From Spiroplasma endosymbiont of Dioctria linearis (GTDB lineage: Bacteria > Bacillota_I > Bacilli_A > Mycoplasmatales > Mycoplasmataceae): a stretch of DNA of 64,000 nt. The notes below the pieces were generated by a model. That model was not told where the DNA came from and ran no database searches. It worked only from the letters and a program-made list of their open reading frames with translations. Shown in pieces: positions 9,074-21,671 of the stretch. The DNA lies in contig NZ_OZ034984.1 of assembly GCF_964030865.1 (NCBI RefSeq), positions 124,001 through 188,000 of the forward strand, in the 5' to 3' direction. How positions within the stretch are numbered: the stretch's first letter is position 1; every line of letters starts with the position of its first letter. A program made the translations under genes and the position numbers.

Positions 9074-9217
9074 ATGCGTGAAGGAGTTATTTTACGTTGT
9101 GCAACTTGCAAAGAAGAAAACTACATAGCAAAAAACGACAAAAGAAAAGAAAAGATTGAAGTTAAAAAACATTGCTTTAAATGTAATTCACACCAAGTTC
9201 ATAAACAAAAAAAATAG
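9074..9217 (+). CDS. rpmG: Ribosomal protein L33
   Basis: 47 aa, large ribosomal subunit protein. Zinc-binding form with CATC near the N-terminus and CFKC near the C-terminus ([14 protein letters not shown] ... KHCFKCNSH). Ribosome site AAGGAGG. Stands alone with its own terminator. Confidence 0.92.
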   Translation: MREGVILRCATCKEENYIAKNDKRKEKIEVKKHCFKCNSHQVHKQKK

Positions 9218-9260
9218 GGATAGAAAATACTTTTTATAAGGTTTTTTCATCCCTTTTTTT
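9216..9260 (+). terminator. Terminator of rpmG
   Basis: GGGAT near 9218 pairs with ATCCC ending at 9253, with A/T pairs extending the stem inward, then seven T. Confidence 0.65.
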
Positions 9261-9289
9261 GTATAGTTATATATAAGGAGTTATTAACT

Positions 9290-10354
9290 ATGAAAAAAGA
9301 CTTATTAAATAAAATTTTAAAAGAAACAGATGCAGACGCCATTTTATTATATTCACCTCAAAATAGATATTGATTTTCAAGATTTCATTCATCATTAGGA
9401 TATATTTTATATACAAAGAATAAGTCTTATTTATTTGTAGATGGTAGATATATTACTGCTGCAAGAAACTCAGATTTATTAATAAATATTGATGAAATAG
9501 TTGAATTTGGAAAATTGTATGACTTATTAAATAATAAAATTAAAGAGAATAGTGTAAAAACTATTGTATATGAAAGTGATTGAGTTTTTGTAAAAGAAGC
9601 TCAAATTTTTCAAAGACATTTAAAAGCAGAAGTTATTTCACATAATTTTGATGCTATAAGAATGATAAAAGAAAAATGAGAAATTGATCAAATTAAAGGA
9701 GCTTGTGATATTACTCATAAAGTTTTTTTAGAAGTATTAGATTTTGTTAAACCAGGTATGAGTGAAAAACAATTGGCAAGATTTGTAAGTGATTCATTTT
9801 TAAAAAATGGAGCTGAAAAATTAAGTTTTGATACAATTGTTGCTAGTGGTGAAAATGGTAGTATGCCGCATGCAGTACCAACAGATAAAATAATTGCTGA
9901 AGGAGATTTTGTTACATTAGATATGGGATGTTACTATAATGGCTATTGTTCTGATCAAACAAGAACATTTGCTGTTGGAAATTCAAATAATGAAAAGTTA
10001 AAAGAAATCTATGAAATAGTTTATCAATCACAGCAGTTAGGGATTGAAAGTATTAAACCAGGAATCAAGGGAAATGAAGTACATAAAGTTTGTTATGACT
10101 ATATAGAGTCTAAAGGTTATGGTCAATATTTTACTCACGGAACTGGTCATGGTTTAGGAATTGAAATTCACGAAGAACCTTATAATTCAATTGCAGGAGA
10201 TAAAACTTTGCAAGAAGGTATGTGTGTTACTGTTGAACCAGGAGTTTACATTCCTGGAATTGGGGGAGTAAGAATTGAAGATGATATCTTAGTTACAAAA
10301 ACTGGTTATGAATTCTTAACAACACCCTTGAGAGAATTACAACTAGTTAAATAA
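9290..10354 (+). CDS. pepP: Xaa-Pro aminopeptidase/dipeptidase (M24 family)
   Basis: 354 aa. Cytosolic di-metal peptidase that removes residues N-terminal to Pro. The C-terminal pita-bread domain has all metal ligands: Asp in VTLDMGCYYNGYCSDQTR, His in THGTGHGLGIEIHE, Glu in TVEPGVYIPG and in GVRIEDDILV. The N-terminal domain (to about residue 125) is the creatinase-like dimerisation fold. ATG at 9290 follows AAGGAG. The next gene starts 15 bases after the stop. Aminopeptidase versus prolidase (pepQ) cannot be settled by eye. Confidence 0.9.
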
Positions 10355-10369
10355 AAAAGAGGGATATTC

Positions 10370-11086
10370 ATTAAAAAATTAGAACATGTTGCTTTCATTT
10401 TAGATGGTAATGGAAGATGAGCAAAAGAAAAAAGTAAGCAAAGAACCTATGGGCATAAAATTGGCATGGAAAATATTTATCCAACAATTTTAGATGCAAA
10501 AAGCTATGGTATAAAATATGTTTCAATGTTTTGTTTTTCAACAGAAAATTGAAAAAGACCACAACAAGAAGTTAATTATTTAATGCAATTTCCATCTGAA
10601 ATTTTTTCAAAAAAACAACAAGAAAAATATTTAAAAGAAGGTATTAAAGTTGTATGAATTGGTAGAAGAAATATAGTACCTGAAAAAACTCGAAAAGATT
10701 TAGAAGAAATGGAAGAAAAAACTAAAGAGGCAAATCAAATTATTGTTCACATTGCTTTAGATTATGGTTCTTATGAAGAGGTGGAAAATTGTTTTAAAAT
10801 AGTGTTTAATGATATTAATAGTAAAAAATTATCAATTGAAGATTTTTCTATTAATACTGTTATAGATAATTTATATACAAAAAATGCTCCTCAAATAGAT
10901 TTATTAATTAGAACTGGTGGGGAAAAAAGATTGAGTAATTTTATGTTACTTCAATTAGCATATGCAGAACTATATTTTGTAGATACATATTGACCAGACT
11001 TTAAAAAAAACGATTTAAAATTAGCTATTGAAGAATATAATAATAGAAATAGGAGATTTGGGGTTATTCAAGATGAAAAAAAATAA
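10370..11086 (+). CDS. uppS: Isoprenyl (undecaprenyl) diphosphate synthase, AUU start
   Basis: 238 aa. Cis-prenyltransferase that extends FPP with IPP. Motifs: HVAFILDGNGRWA (catalytic Asp), YVSMFCFSTENWKRP, IDLLIRTGGEKRLSNFMLLQLAYAEL, and the C-terminal WPDF...YNNRNRRFG. No ATG/GTG/TTG is possible: the conserved reading begins KKLEHVAFILDG and the only start at correct distance from the AGAGGG ribosome site is ATT at 10370. It overlaps cdsA by 14 bases. Retention in a wall-less organism implies a polyprenyl-phosphate carrier for something other than peptidoglycan. Confidence 0.9.
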
Positions 11087-12185
11087 AGATAAAAATGAGT
11101 TTGAAATGCCTGAAACAGTTGAAGTTACTCCAGATATAAATGGTGAAATTGGTAAAAACCGTTTCAAACTTCCATCTGCTAAACGTAATTTTAAAATAAG
11201 AGCTCTTTCAACAATAGTACTTTTAGCATTACTTTTAGGCTTTGTTGTTTCTGGAGCAATTTATACTTCATTAAAATCTTATACGGATTTAAATGCTGAA
11301 GCAGCTTCATATACTTCAATCATTTTAACTATTGGTTTACTATGAATATGTATGTTTGAAATGAATAAAACAATGGGATTTAAAAAATGATATTATCAAT
11401 TGTTAATGAGTATGTTTGCTTCAGCAATATTTATTTTTCCATTAAGTTTTAAAATGTATAATTTCTCATTTTATACATCAATGAGTTTAGAAAACTGATT
11501 ACAAGCATGACAATTTCCAGTATTAGTTACAACTTATTTGATCTCAACAATTATAGTTGGATTTGCTGATAAAAAAATTGATGTTAAAAATGCTTTAATA
11601 AACTTTGTTATGACAATGATTATAATTATGGGATTAAAAGCATTTTCAATTTCTTCTTTAGGATTAGTAGAAACAATTAATCCAGAAACTAATGAAGTTA
11701 AAATTAGTGCCAGATTCTCATTTGTTACAATTGTTTGAATTTGAATGATGATTATTTTAAGTGATTCATTCCAATATATTGGTGGAATGAGATTTGGAAA
11801 AACTAAATTAAGTCCAAATATAAGTCCTAAAAAAACTTGAGAGGGTGCTTTAATAGGACTTGGAGTTGCTGCAGGTTCTGGAATTATCTTTGCAATGATC
11901 TTTAAATTTGCACCACCACTACAAAACTTTCAACCACTAAGAGAACCAATGCAATCATTGGGTGGTCAATCAATTGCTCTTGAAATAATTGTTTATATTT
12001 TGTTGGCAATTGTCTTTCCAATAATTGGATTGTTTGGAGATTTATTATTTTCATGAGTTAAAAGACAAGTTAACATTAAAGATTATTCGAACTTAATTCC
12101 AGGTCATGGTGGAGCTTTGGATCGAATGGATTCAATCTTGTTTTCATTATTTGTATTATTTATCTTTATTAGCAGTGTTGCCTAA
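11073..12185 (+). CDS. cdsA: Phosphatidate cytidylyltransferase
   Basis: 370 aa multi-pass membrane enzyme making CDP-diacylglycerol from phosphatidate and CTP. The family signature S-x2-KR...KD...PGHGG-x2-DR-x-DS is complete near the C-terminus ([14 protein letters not shown], then [13 protein letters not shown]). About eight hydrophobic segments. A cytosolic N-terminal extension of about 50 residues is Lys/Glu-rich. ATG 11073 has no good ribosome site; the AGGAG at 11051 could instead serve an in-frame TTA/TTG (11058-11064), so the start is uncertain. Overlaps the end of uppS. Confidence 0.92.
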
Positions 12186-12190
12186 TTAAA

Positions 12191-13315
12191 GTGAAAAATA
12201 TTGTATTATTTGGAGCTTCAGGAAATATTGGTCAACAATGCATAGAATTATTACAAGAAAATAAAGATAAATTTAATTTAATAGCTTTGAGTGTAGGTGA
12301 AAATGATTCAAAAATTGAATCTTTTTTACTTTGTTTTCCAACAATTAAAAAAGTATATTCAAAGAAAGAATTAGACTCTTTAAAACTAAAATATCCACAG
12401 GTTGAGTTTTTAACAAACAATATTTTAGATATTTTTAGCAAGGATGATGAAGTAATTATTAATGCCTTAAGTGGGTTTTATGGTTTACAAGTTACATTAA
12501 AAACAATAGAAAATAACTTAGTTTTATTAAATGCTAATAAGGAATCATTTGTTACTGCTGGAAACTTAATAAATAATATGCTAAAAAAAAGTGAGACAAA
12601 AATATATCCTTTAGATTCAGAACACTGTGCAATTTTTCAATGTCTAGAAAAAGAAAATTCAGCAAAAGTTTTATTTATAACAGCATCTGGGGGAAGTTTT
12701 AGAGACTTAACTTTACAAGAAACTAAAAAAGTAAGTTTAGTTGATGCTTTAAAGCATCCTAATTGAATTATGGGTTCCAAAATAACTATTGATAGTTCAA
12801 CAATGTTTAATAAAGCTTTTGAAATCCTTGAAGCTTATCATTTATTTGGAATTAAAAATATCATAACTTTATTACATCCTCAATCAATAATTCATTCAAT
12901 GGTTGGTTATAATGATGGGTCAATAAAAGCACAACTGTCAATACCTGATATGAAACAAGTAATAAATTATTTTTTACACTTTCCTAAAAAAAATTCATAT
13001 TATAAGCAAAAAGAAATAGATTTTAATGATTTAATAAGATTAGATTTAAAGGAAATTGACCAAGATAGATTTAAACCAATTAAGTTTGCTTTACAATGTT
13101 TGGAGTTAAATAATTCAAAATCAATTGCTTTAAATGCAGCAAATGAAATATGTGTTAAATACTTTTTAAAAGAAAAAATAGATTTCTATCAAATAACTGA
13201 AATAGTTGAAAAAATATTTAAAGAATCTGAAAATATTGAATTAATAAGTTATGAAGAAATAGTAAAATATGACAAAATTATTAGAGAAAAAACAATGAAA
13301 AGAATTGAGGGATAA
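12191..13315 (+). CDS. dxr: 1-deoxy-D-xylulose-5-phosphate reductoisomerase
   Basis: 374 aa, GTG start. First committed step of the MEP isoprenoid pathway. Seen: NADPH-binding GASGNIGQQCIELL at the N-terminus, NKES, LDSEHCAIFQCLE, ASGGSFR, and HPNWIMGSKITIDSSTMFNK with metal and substrate ligands (Trp from UGA). With uppS upstream and ispH at 38171, the window shows that this organism makes its own isoprenoids by the MEP route. Five bases separate it from cdsA and two from rseP. Confidence 0.95.
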
Positions 13316-13317
13316 AT

Positions 13318-14559
13318 ATGAATGAAGTTAGTAGTGGAATGGTAGTTCTAGCTTTCTTTATAGGAATAGTGATTATGCTTTTATTAATTACTATTCATGA
13401 ATTAGGACATTTAATTCTGGCCAAAATAGCTAAAGCGTATGTCTATGAATTCTCAATTGGATTTGGACCAAGGCTTTTTGTTATCAAGGGTAAGGAAACT
13501 TGAATCTCAATAAGAGCATTTCCTCTAGGGGGATATTGTTCAATTGCTTCCGATAAAAGTGATCCACCAAAAGATAGAGAAGATATTGAAATTCCTGACG
13601 AAAGAAAATTGGATTATATTGCTAGATGAAAAAAAATGTTTTTTATTTTAGCAGGACCTGCTATGAATTTATTTGTGGCCTTACTTTTATTTACAACCAT
13701 TTTTGCAGCAGTGGGAGCTAAAAAAAATGACATGACTTATTTTGGAGCAATTTATGATCAAAATAAAATAGCTGCACAAGCTATTTTAGAAAATGAAACA
13801 CAAACAGAAAATAATATTAATTATATTGGTCAAGAATATATCATTTGAGGATGAAGAATGACAGCAATTGAAGAAAAAAAAGAAGTTACTCTTTTTGATA
13901 ATATCTGTAGTGACTTAGAAAGCACAAGAGAATGTAATGCCAAAATAAATGAAGTTGATAATCAAAAAGCTGTTAGTTATACAAAGACAGTTTATAACTT
14001 CATTGATAATTTGCCTCTTTCAAAAGATAAAGAGAATGTTAAAATTCAATTTATGTATAAAAAAGTTGATCCATATAGTGGACTTGCTTTAAAAAATTAT
14101 GAGCAGGGAAAGTTAACACAATTAAAGGAATTTGAACCAGCAAGTAGTATTGGAATTAGTGCCCCAAGTAGAATTTATAAAACAACAGCTCAAGCATATG
14201 GAGCAGGTTGGGGTGAGACATTTAAGGCTTCTATTTCAATTTTAGAAGCATTTGGAAATATATTTACAGGGAAATTTTCAAATTTAGTAGGACCAGTTGG
14301 AGTTGCTAAACAAACAGCAACTTTACTTTCAAGTCCTGAACAGTTCTTTATTTATGTTGCTACAATTAGTGCAAATCTATTCATCTTAAACTTAATTTTC
14401 ATACCACCACTTGATGGGTATAGATTACTTGAAAATTTTATTGAGATGGTTATAAGAAAAGAGTTGCCAACAAAATATAAAGTAATTGTTAACGCAACAG
14501 GAGCTATTTTATTTTTAATATTATTTATAATGATAACAATTAAAGATTTCATAGTATAA
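13318..14559 (+). CDS. rseP: Site-2 intramembrane zinc metalloprotease (RseP/RasP-like)
   Basis: 413 aa, M50 family. Catalytic HELGH is in the first membrane helix (about residue 27), GPAMNLFVALLLF in the next, and LDGYR in the third core helix (IPPLDGYRLLENFIE) near the C-terminus. The stretch between (about residues 140-260) is where PDZ domains sit in homologues, but I see no clear PDZ motif; it looks divergent. The uppS-cdsA-dxr-rseP-polC order matches the Firmicutes arrangement, minus the usual proS. Possible targets include anti-sigma factors or signal-peptide remnants, including those of the many lipoproteins. Confidence 0.9.
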
Positions 14560-14584
14560 ATATATTAAAGGGGGGAAAATAAAT

Positions 14585-17500
14585 ATGCATAAACAAATTA
14601 AAGATCTGTTTGATAGTTTAAACGTTTTTTTAAATTCAGATGAAGAAGCATATTTTGAACAAGCCCATTTTTATAAGGAAGCTGAGTTTAGTCAAAGTGC
14701 AAATAAATTAAGAGTCTTTATTAAAATTAAAGATTTTTTACCAATTCATTTATTACATAAAATTGAAACTATTATGTTAACAAATACATTAGTTTCTACA
14801 AAATTAAATTTTTGAGTGGAAAATGAATTATACTCAAAGGAATTAGTTTGAAATCATATTGAGTATGTCAAAGAACAAAAAGCAGAAGTAAAAACAGGAA
14901 CTATCAAAATTCTTTCACCATCAAATGTTGATTATATTGAAGAACATAGAATGGTATTTTTTAATGTATCAAATCAAACTGAAAAATTACTTTTAGAAGA
15001 ACATAAGCAATATTATAAAAATAAATTATTAAAATATGGTTTTAGAGATATTGATTTAGAAATTAGAGTAAAAGAAAATTTAGAAAATGATGTTTTAGAA
15101 TCTATTAGAGAAAAGTACCAAAAGGCTTCTGAATATATTCCAACAACTCAAAAAAGTAATTTTGAAGCTCAAAGTGTCTCATCATCTGTAAAGTATAAAT
15201 ACAAATCAAACAATGATATTTTAAATACACCAACCTATGAATCAATAATTGATTTAGAAGAGGACGCTCAAAATGTAACAATTCATGGGGAAGTTATTTC
15301 TAAGAATGTTAGAAAATCAAAAACTGGAAGAAATGTTTATAATATTGCAATTACTGATGGAACCTCATCTGTAATGTGTATTTTCTTTCAAAGAAATAAT
15401 GAACCTACTTTTTTTGATGAAATAACAGAAGAAACAAAAAGTAGTTTAATGGGCTTTGAAAATCAAATTATAAATAAGGGTGATTGAGTTTCATTTAATG
15501 GGAACTTCAATTATTCTTCTTTTGATAAGGGTTATATTTTTTATATTAGTAAATATAAAAAAATTGAGTCTAAAACAGTCTATAGAAAAGATGATGCAAA
15601 AGTTAAAAGAGTTGAACTCCACACTCATACAAAAATGTCAGTTATGGATGGTGTAAGTAGTGCCAAAGATTATATTGATTGTGCAAAAAGATTTGGATGA
15701 AAAGCAATTGCAATAACAGATCACTTAAATGTACAAACTTTTCCTGATGCTTATTATTCTTTATTAAATGCCAATAAGGGAGTTAGCGATGAAGAAAAAA
15801 TTAAATTAATATATGGAAGTGAACTTGTGATGCTAAATGATGAGTCGTGAGTTGTAAAAAACCCAACAGGTAAAAAATTAAGAGAAGCCAAGTTTGTTGT
15901 TTTCGACTTAGAAACAACAGGTTTATCTCCTGAATTTGATGAGATCATTGAGTTTGGAGCTAATGTATATGATTATGCAAAGGGAACTTCAAAAAAATAT
16001 GATATTTTTATCAAACCTAAAAAACCTTTAAAAAAATTTACTACTGATTTAACGGGGATTACAACTGAAATGTTAGAAGATAAAAACTCAATTGAAGTTG
16101 AATTTAAAAATATAATGGATATTATTGAAGATGGTATTTTAGTTGCTCACAATGCCAATTTTGACTTTAATTTTTTACAAACATTTGCAAAAAAACTTGG
16201 TTATGGAGAATTAAAAAATACAATTATAGATACATTGTCATTGGGGAGACTTTTACAACCAAGATTAAAAAATCATAGACTTGGAACTGTTGCAAAGGCT
16301 TATCAAATTCTTTATGATGAAAAAATTGCTCACCGTGCTGATTATGATGCAGAGGTTTTAACTAATATGTATGAACATATGTGAACAGAGGCTAAAAAAA
16401 TAACTCCAATTGATATTGACAGTGATTGAAATAAATTTAATAAAGAGAAATATGAAAATGAAAACTTTAGAAGAACAAGAGGTTATCATATAAATGTTTT
16501 GGCAAAAAACCAAAAAGGTTTGAAGGATTTATATAAATTAATTTCTCACTCGCATACTGAAAGTTTTTTAGGATCTCCAAAAGTCTTTCAATCAAAAATT
16601 TTAGAGGTTAGAAATAGAAATAATATTTTAATTGGAAGTGGTTGTGTTAATGGACTAGTTTTTGAAAATGCTAGAACAGGTACTTTTGAAATGTTAGAAA
16701 ATGCTATACAGTTTTTTGACTATATTGAAATTCAACCTTTAAGTGTGTATAAGAAATTAATTCAAACAGAAGATTTAACTATGGAAGAATTAAAAAATCT
16801 TATTATTAAAATCATTGAAGTTGCAAAAAAATTAAATAAAACAATAATTGCAACAAGTGATGCACATTATGTAGAACCAGAGCTTAAAAAAATTAGAGAT
16901 ATTTATATAAACACAAAAGGATTAGGTGGAGCTTATCATCCTCTTTATGACTTCAAACAAAGAGTTAAAGATAATCCAGATCAACATTTAAGAACAACAA
17001 AAGAAATGCTTGAAGAATTTAAGTGATTAGAGAATAGTGAACTAATTAATGAAATTGTTCTTGATAATCCAAATAAAATTGCTGATATGATAGATGAAAA
17101 TATAATTCCAATTAAAACAGGATCTTATCCTCCAAATATTGAAAACGTAGATAAATTATTAACAGATGAATGTTATAAAAATGCAAAAATTCTATATGGA
17201 GAAGAGTTACCGGAAATTGTAAAAGAAAGATTGGAAAAAGAGTTACTTTCAATTATTAAACATGGTTTTGCAGTTGTTTATTGAATTAGTCATTTACTTG
17301 TTAAAAAATCAAATGAAGATGGTTATTTAGTTGGAAGTCGTGGTTCTGTTGGAAGTTCATTTGTAGCGACAGTTGCACTTATTACAGAAGTTAATCCACT
17401 AAAACCTCACTATAGATGTATAGAATGTAAATACTCTGATTTTAAAACCCCACAAGAAATTAAATGTGGTTATGATTTACCAGAAAGAAAATGTCCAAAA

Positions 17501-19036
17501 TGTAATATAAAATTATTAGGTGATGGTCATGATATTCCTTTTGAAACTTTCTTAGGTTTTGACGGAGATAAAGTTCCAGATATTGATTTAAATTTCTCAG
17601 GAGAATATCAGCCAATAGCTCATAATTTTACAAAAGAAATTTTTGGAGAAAATAATGTTTTTAGAGCGGGAACAATTTCAACTGTTGCTGAAAAAACAGC
17701 CTTTGGTTTTACAATGGGGTATTTTGAAAAACAAAATATTGATTTTGATTTAATTAGAAGAGCAGAAATAGAACGATTAGCAGCACTTTCTACTGGCGTT
17801 AAAAGAACAACAGGACAACACCCTGGGGGAATTATTATTCTGCCAAAAGAATATGAGATTGAGGATTTTACTCCAGTAAATTATCCAGCAGATGATGATC
17901 AAAGTGATTGAAAAACAACTCATTTTGATTTCCATTCAATTCATGACAATTTACTAAAAATGGATATACTTGGGCACGTTGACCCAACAGCTTTAAGAAT
18001 GCTTTATGATTTAACTGGTTTCGATCCAATTAAAGTTCCAACAGATGACAAAGCAGTTTATTCTTTATTTTCTGAACTTTCAGCTTTAAATATTGAAGCT
18101 GATTCACTTCTGGGTGAAACTACAGGAGCAATCGGACTTCCTGAATTTGGAACACAATTTGTTAGAAATATGTTAAAAGAAACTAAACCAAAAAATTTTG
18201 CAGACTTAGTACAAATATCAGGATTAAGTCATGGAACAGATGTATATGTTGGAAATGCTCAATCTCTAATTAAAGAAGGAGTAGCAAATATTTCTCAAGT
18301 TATTGGATGTCGTGATGATATTATGGTTTACTTAATGGCGAAAGGATTAGATTCATCTACTTCTTTTAATATTATGGAAAGTGTTAGAAAGGGAAAAGGT
18401 CTTTCTAAGGAATGAATTAATCTTATGAAAGAAAATAATATTCCCGAGTGATATATTAATAGTTGTTTAAAAATAAAATATATGTTTCCAAAAGCTCATG
18501 CTACTGCCTATGTTTTGATGGCTTATCGTGTTGCTTGATATAAAATATATTATCCAGAAGAATACTATGCTGTTTGATTTTCAACAAGGGCTGACTTCTT
18601 TGATTTAGAAACAGTATTAAAAGGAAAAGAAGCAATTATTAAAACAATGGAAGATATTAAAAGCAGACAAAATAATAAGTTGCCTGTAACAGCAAAAGAA
18701 AATGCTATGTTAACAATTTTTGAAGTCGTCTTAGAGATGTTTGCAAGAGGAATAGAAATTACAAATATTGATTTTAATATTTCTGAGGCAGAAAGATTTG
18801 TCATTATAAAAAATAATGAGGATAAAAAAGTATTAGTGCCTTCATTTAACGTAATTGATTCCTTAGGTTTTGCAGTGGCAAATTCTATTGTAAAGGCTCG
18901 AAGTGAGAGACAAATAACAAGTGTTACTGATTTAAAATTGAGAACCCAAGTTACTCAAACTCAAATTGAAATTTTTAATAAATTAAAAATTACAGAAAAA
19001 TTGAAAGATGATGAGCAACTTTCATTTGACTTTTAA
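14585..19036 (+). CDS. polC: DNA polymerase III alpha subunit, Gram-positive type (PolC)
   Basis: 1483 aa replicative polymerase with built-in 3'-5' exonuclease. N-terminal domain; OB fold ([19 protein letters not shown], about residues 235-260); PHP domain starting [15 protein letters not shown] near 341; DnaQ-type exonuclease inserted at about residues 435-600 (VFDLETTGL, then [21 protein letters not shown]); rest of PHP; four-Cys zinc motif (CIEC ... [13 protein letters not shown]) near 943-970; catalytic [12 protein letters not shown] near 998. GGGGGAAAATAAAT leader gives a strong ribosome site. About 16 UGA codons read as Trp. Usual length is about 1430-1490. Confidence 0.97.
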
Positions 19037-19107
19037 AATGAAAATCATTATCTTTTTTTATTTATTAACTTAAAATGCTATAAAATTAATCTATAAAAGA
19101 GGTAAAT

Positions 19108-19593
19108 ATGTCATTAGAGATTATTAAAAATAAATATTTAGAAAATATAAAAGAAATTCTTAAGGAGTGTGACTTTTTACTTTATGAACTCAATATTGTA
19201 AATGATTTTGACTCAAAAGTACTACAGATTCTAGTAGAAAATCAAGATATTAGTAAAAAAAATATGGATTTTGATTTATTAATAAAAGCTAATGAGAATA
19301 TATCAAGTTTTTTGGACAATATTAAAGAATTAGATGATACATATATTTTGGAAGTAGCTAGTGCTGGTGCTGAAAGAAATGTTAAATCATTTGAAATATT
19401 AAAGCATAATATTGGTAGTTTCTTTTATTTAACAGTAAAAGAGCCGATTGAAGTATTTACAGAATTTTCTGGAACTTTAACTGCAATTAAAGGCGAAGAA
19501 TTATTGTTTAGTTTTTTTATTAAGGGTAGACCTAAAAAAGTTAGTCTAAAATGAACGGATATTGAATTTATAAGATTTGCCGTTAAATTTTAG
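19108..19593 (+). CDS. rimP: Ribosome maturation factor RimP
   Basis: 161 aa. 30S assembly factor. N-terminal alpha/beta domain with YELNIVNDFDSKVLQILVEN and the motif LEVASAGAERNVKSFEILKHNIG (RimP consensus is EVSSPGLdRPLk), then the C-terminal SH3-like barrel. Normally rimP starts an operon with nusA, ylxR, infB, rbfA; here it is followed by a T-rich stretch and an ABC exporter, so that operon is interrupted or rearranged. GAGGT ribosome site upstream. Confidence 0.88.
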
Positions 19594-19643
19594 CTTTCTT
19601 TTTTTTTCTTTTAAAAAAAGCGATTAATTAAATGGTGATAAAA

Positions 19644-21671
19644 TTGGAATATAAATTTTCAATACAAAAAAGTGAAAATGATTGTGGCGTAGCAGTATCA
19701 ACTATGTTAATAAATTATTATCATAGTAAAAATTTTGGAATTGAAGAAGTTAAATTTGATAATTCTTTAAGTGACGATATGTTGAGTTTATATGATATGG
19801 AGCAACTTTTAAATAGTTATAATATTGAGATGACTTCTTATGCATGTAATTATGAAGAGTTTAAAAATATAGAAATTACAAATCCAATAGTTTTAAATGT
19901 TTTAAATAAAGAGAAAAATGAGCATTTTATAATTATTTATAAAAAACGAAAAAACTATTATTTAGTTGCAGACTCCAATTTAAAAGATCTAAAGTGATTG
20001 AGTGGAGATGAGATAGAAAAGAGTTATCAGGGTTTTTTATCTTTAACAAAACCATATAATAAAATAAAATTTAAATCGAAAACTATTTTGAATTGATTTA
20101 CTTTTATTAAGCAATTTAAATTAGAAATATTTATGTTATTTTTAATATCTATTCTTTTAAATTTATTAATTTTAATAACAAATAATTTTTTAAAAATATA
20201 TATGGACAATATTGTAATAAAAAATAATCAAGGAATGAAAATCCTTTTTTTAGTTTTTTTAATTGTTTTTATTATTCAAGTTTCAGTTTCTTATTTTATA
20301 AATAAAATAATTTTTAGTATTAAAACAAAAGTAAGTAAAAATATATTTGTTCTGTTTAAAAACAAAATGCTAAATTCGGATATTGAAAAGTTTAACTCGA
20401 ACTCAAAAGAAGAATGAATAAAAAAACTTGAGTATATAAATCTTTTATCTGAGTTTATTGTTAAATCTAGTATATCTTTTCCTTTGGGTCTAACTCTTTT
20501 TTTAATGTCTTCTATTTTTCTAATTTTAATTTCTCCTTTAATATTAACTTTAGTTTTAATTCAAAACTTAATTTCTGTTTCTCTTTCTGTACTCTTATTT
20601 TTTATTTTAAAAGAGTATAAAATAAAAAAAGAAAGAGAGTTAATTAATTTTTCTTATAGTTATAGAGAAATCTTGGATGGGTTTGAAGAAATAAAGTATA
20701 AAAATATTGAAGAAGAAATAAAATCAATAAACTATAAAAACTTTAACTCCTCTGTAAAACAATCCAAGAGTATTTTTAATTTAAATAATAAGGCAGAATT
20801 AATTTTTTCCTTATTAAATAAAATATTTTTCTATTTAATATTTTATATTTCTATAGTATATATAAATCAAGACAAATTTAGTGTAGCAGACTTGTTATTT
20901 TATACCTCAATAAGTTTTTATATAAATTTATTTTTTAATCAATTAACAAGTTACATAGTTGATATGCAAGAAATAATAATTGCAGATAAATCATTAAATT
21001 TTATTTTCCTAACTGAAGAACTTGAAAATGATTATATAGACATTAAAGAAATAAAAACTATTGAGGCAAAAAGTTTATATAGTTATAAATCTGATAAATG
21101 TGCTTTAAATAATTTTAGTTTTAAATTTGATAAAAATACATTTGTTCATGGTAGAAGTGGAAGTGGTAAAACAACTCTGTTAAAAATACTATCGGGACAT
21201 TTCAAAAAATATGAAGGTGAGATCTTACTAAATAATACTGCTAACACTAATAAAATTAATATAAAAAGTTATCAGAAGAAAAATATTTATTTAGGTCAAT
21301 ATGATTATTTATTTAAGGGAACAGTTTGAAATAATATTCAACAATTTAAAAATAAAATAAATTTAGATATATTAGAAAATTTTAAAATAATAGAAATATT
21401 AGAAAGAAATAATATAGATATAAATAAAAAAGTTTATGATAATGGAATAAATCTTAGCAAAGGTCAAAGGCAAATTATTAATTTTTTAAGTTTATTTTTT
21501 ACTAATAAAGATTTATATTTAATTGATGAGCCTTTAAGTAATGTTGATAAACATACTGCATATTATTTATTTAAGTTATTTATAGAGTTAAAAAAAGATT
21601 CTCTAATAATTATGTGTGATCATGATATTGCATATTCTAAATATTTTGAAAATAGAGTAGAGGTGATTTAA
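19644..21671 (+). CDS. Peptidase-containing ABC exporter (C39 peptidase, double-Gly type)
   Basis: 675 aa from TTG 19644, chosen because GGTGAT lies 5 bases upstream and the protein then begins at the C39 fold; an in-frame ATG at 19632 is possible. Domains: C39 cysteine peptidase (QKSENDCG with Cys14, His94 in NEHFIIIYK, Asp110 in VADSN); five or six membrane helices (about residues 150-420); ABC ATPase with Walker A GRSGSGKTT near 503, signature LSKGQRQ near 603, Walker B LYLIDEP and H-loop DHD. Such proteins cut a leader after Gly-Gly and export the peptide (bacteriocins, signals). The stop overlaps the next ATG. No obvious double-Gly substrate gene is adjacent. Confidence 0.9.

Noticed and set aside
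20027-20209. Minus-strand open frame within the ABC exporter
   Set aside because: Shadow of a Phe/Ile/Leu-rich membrane region; no start context.
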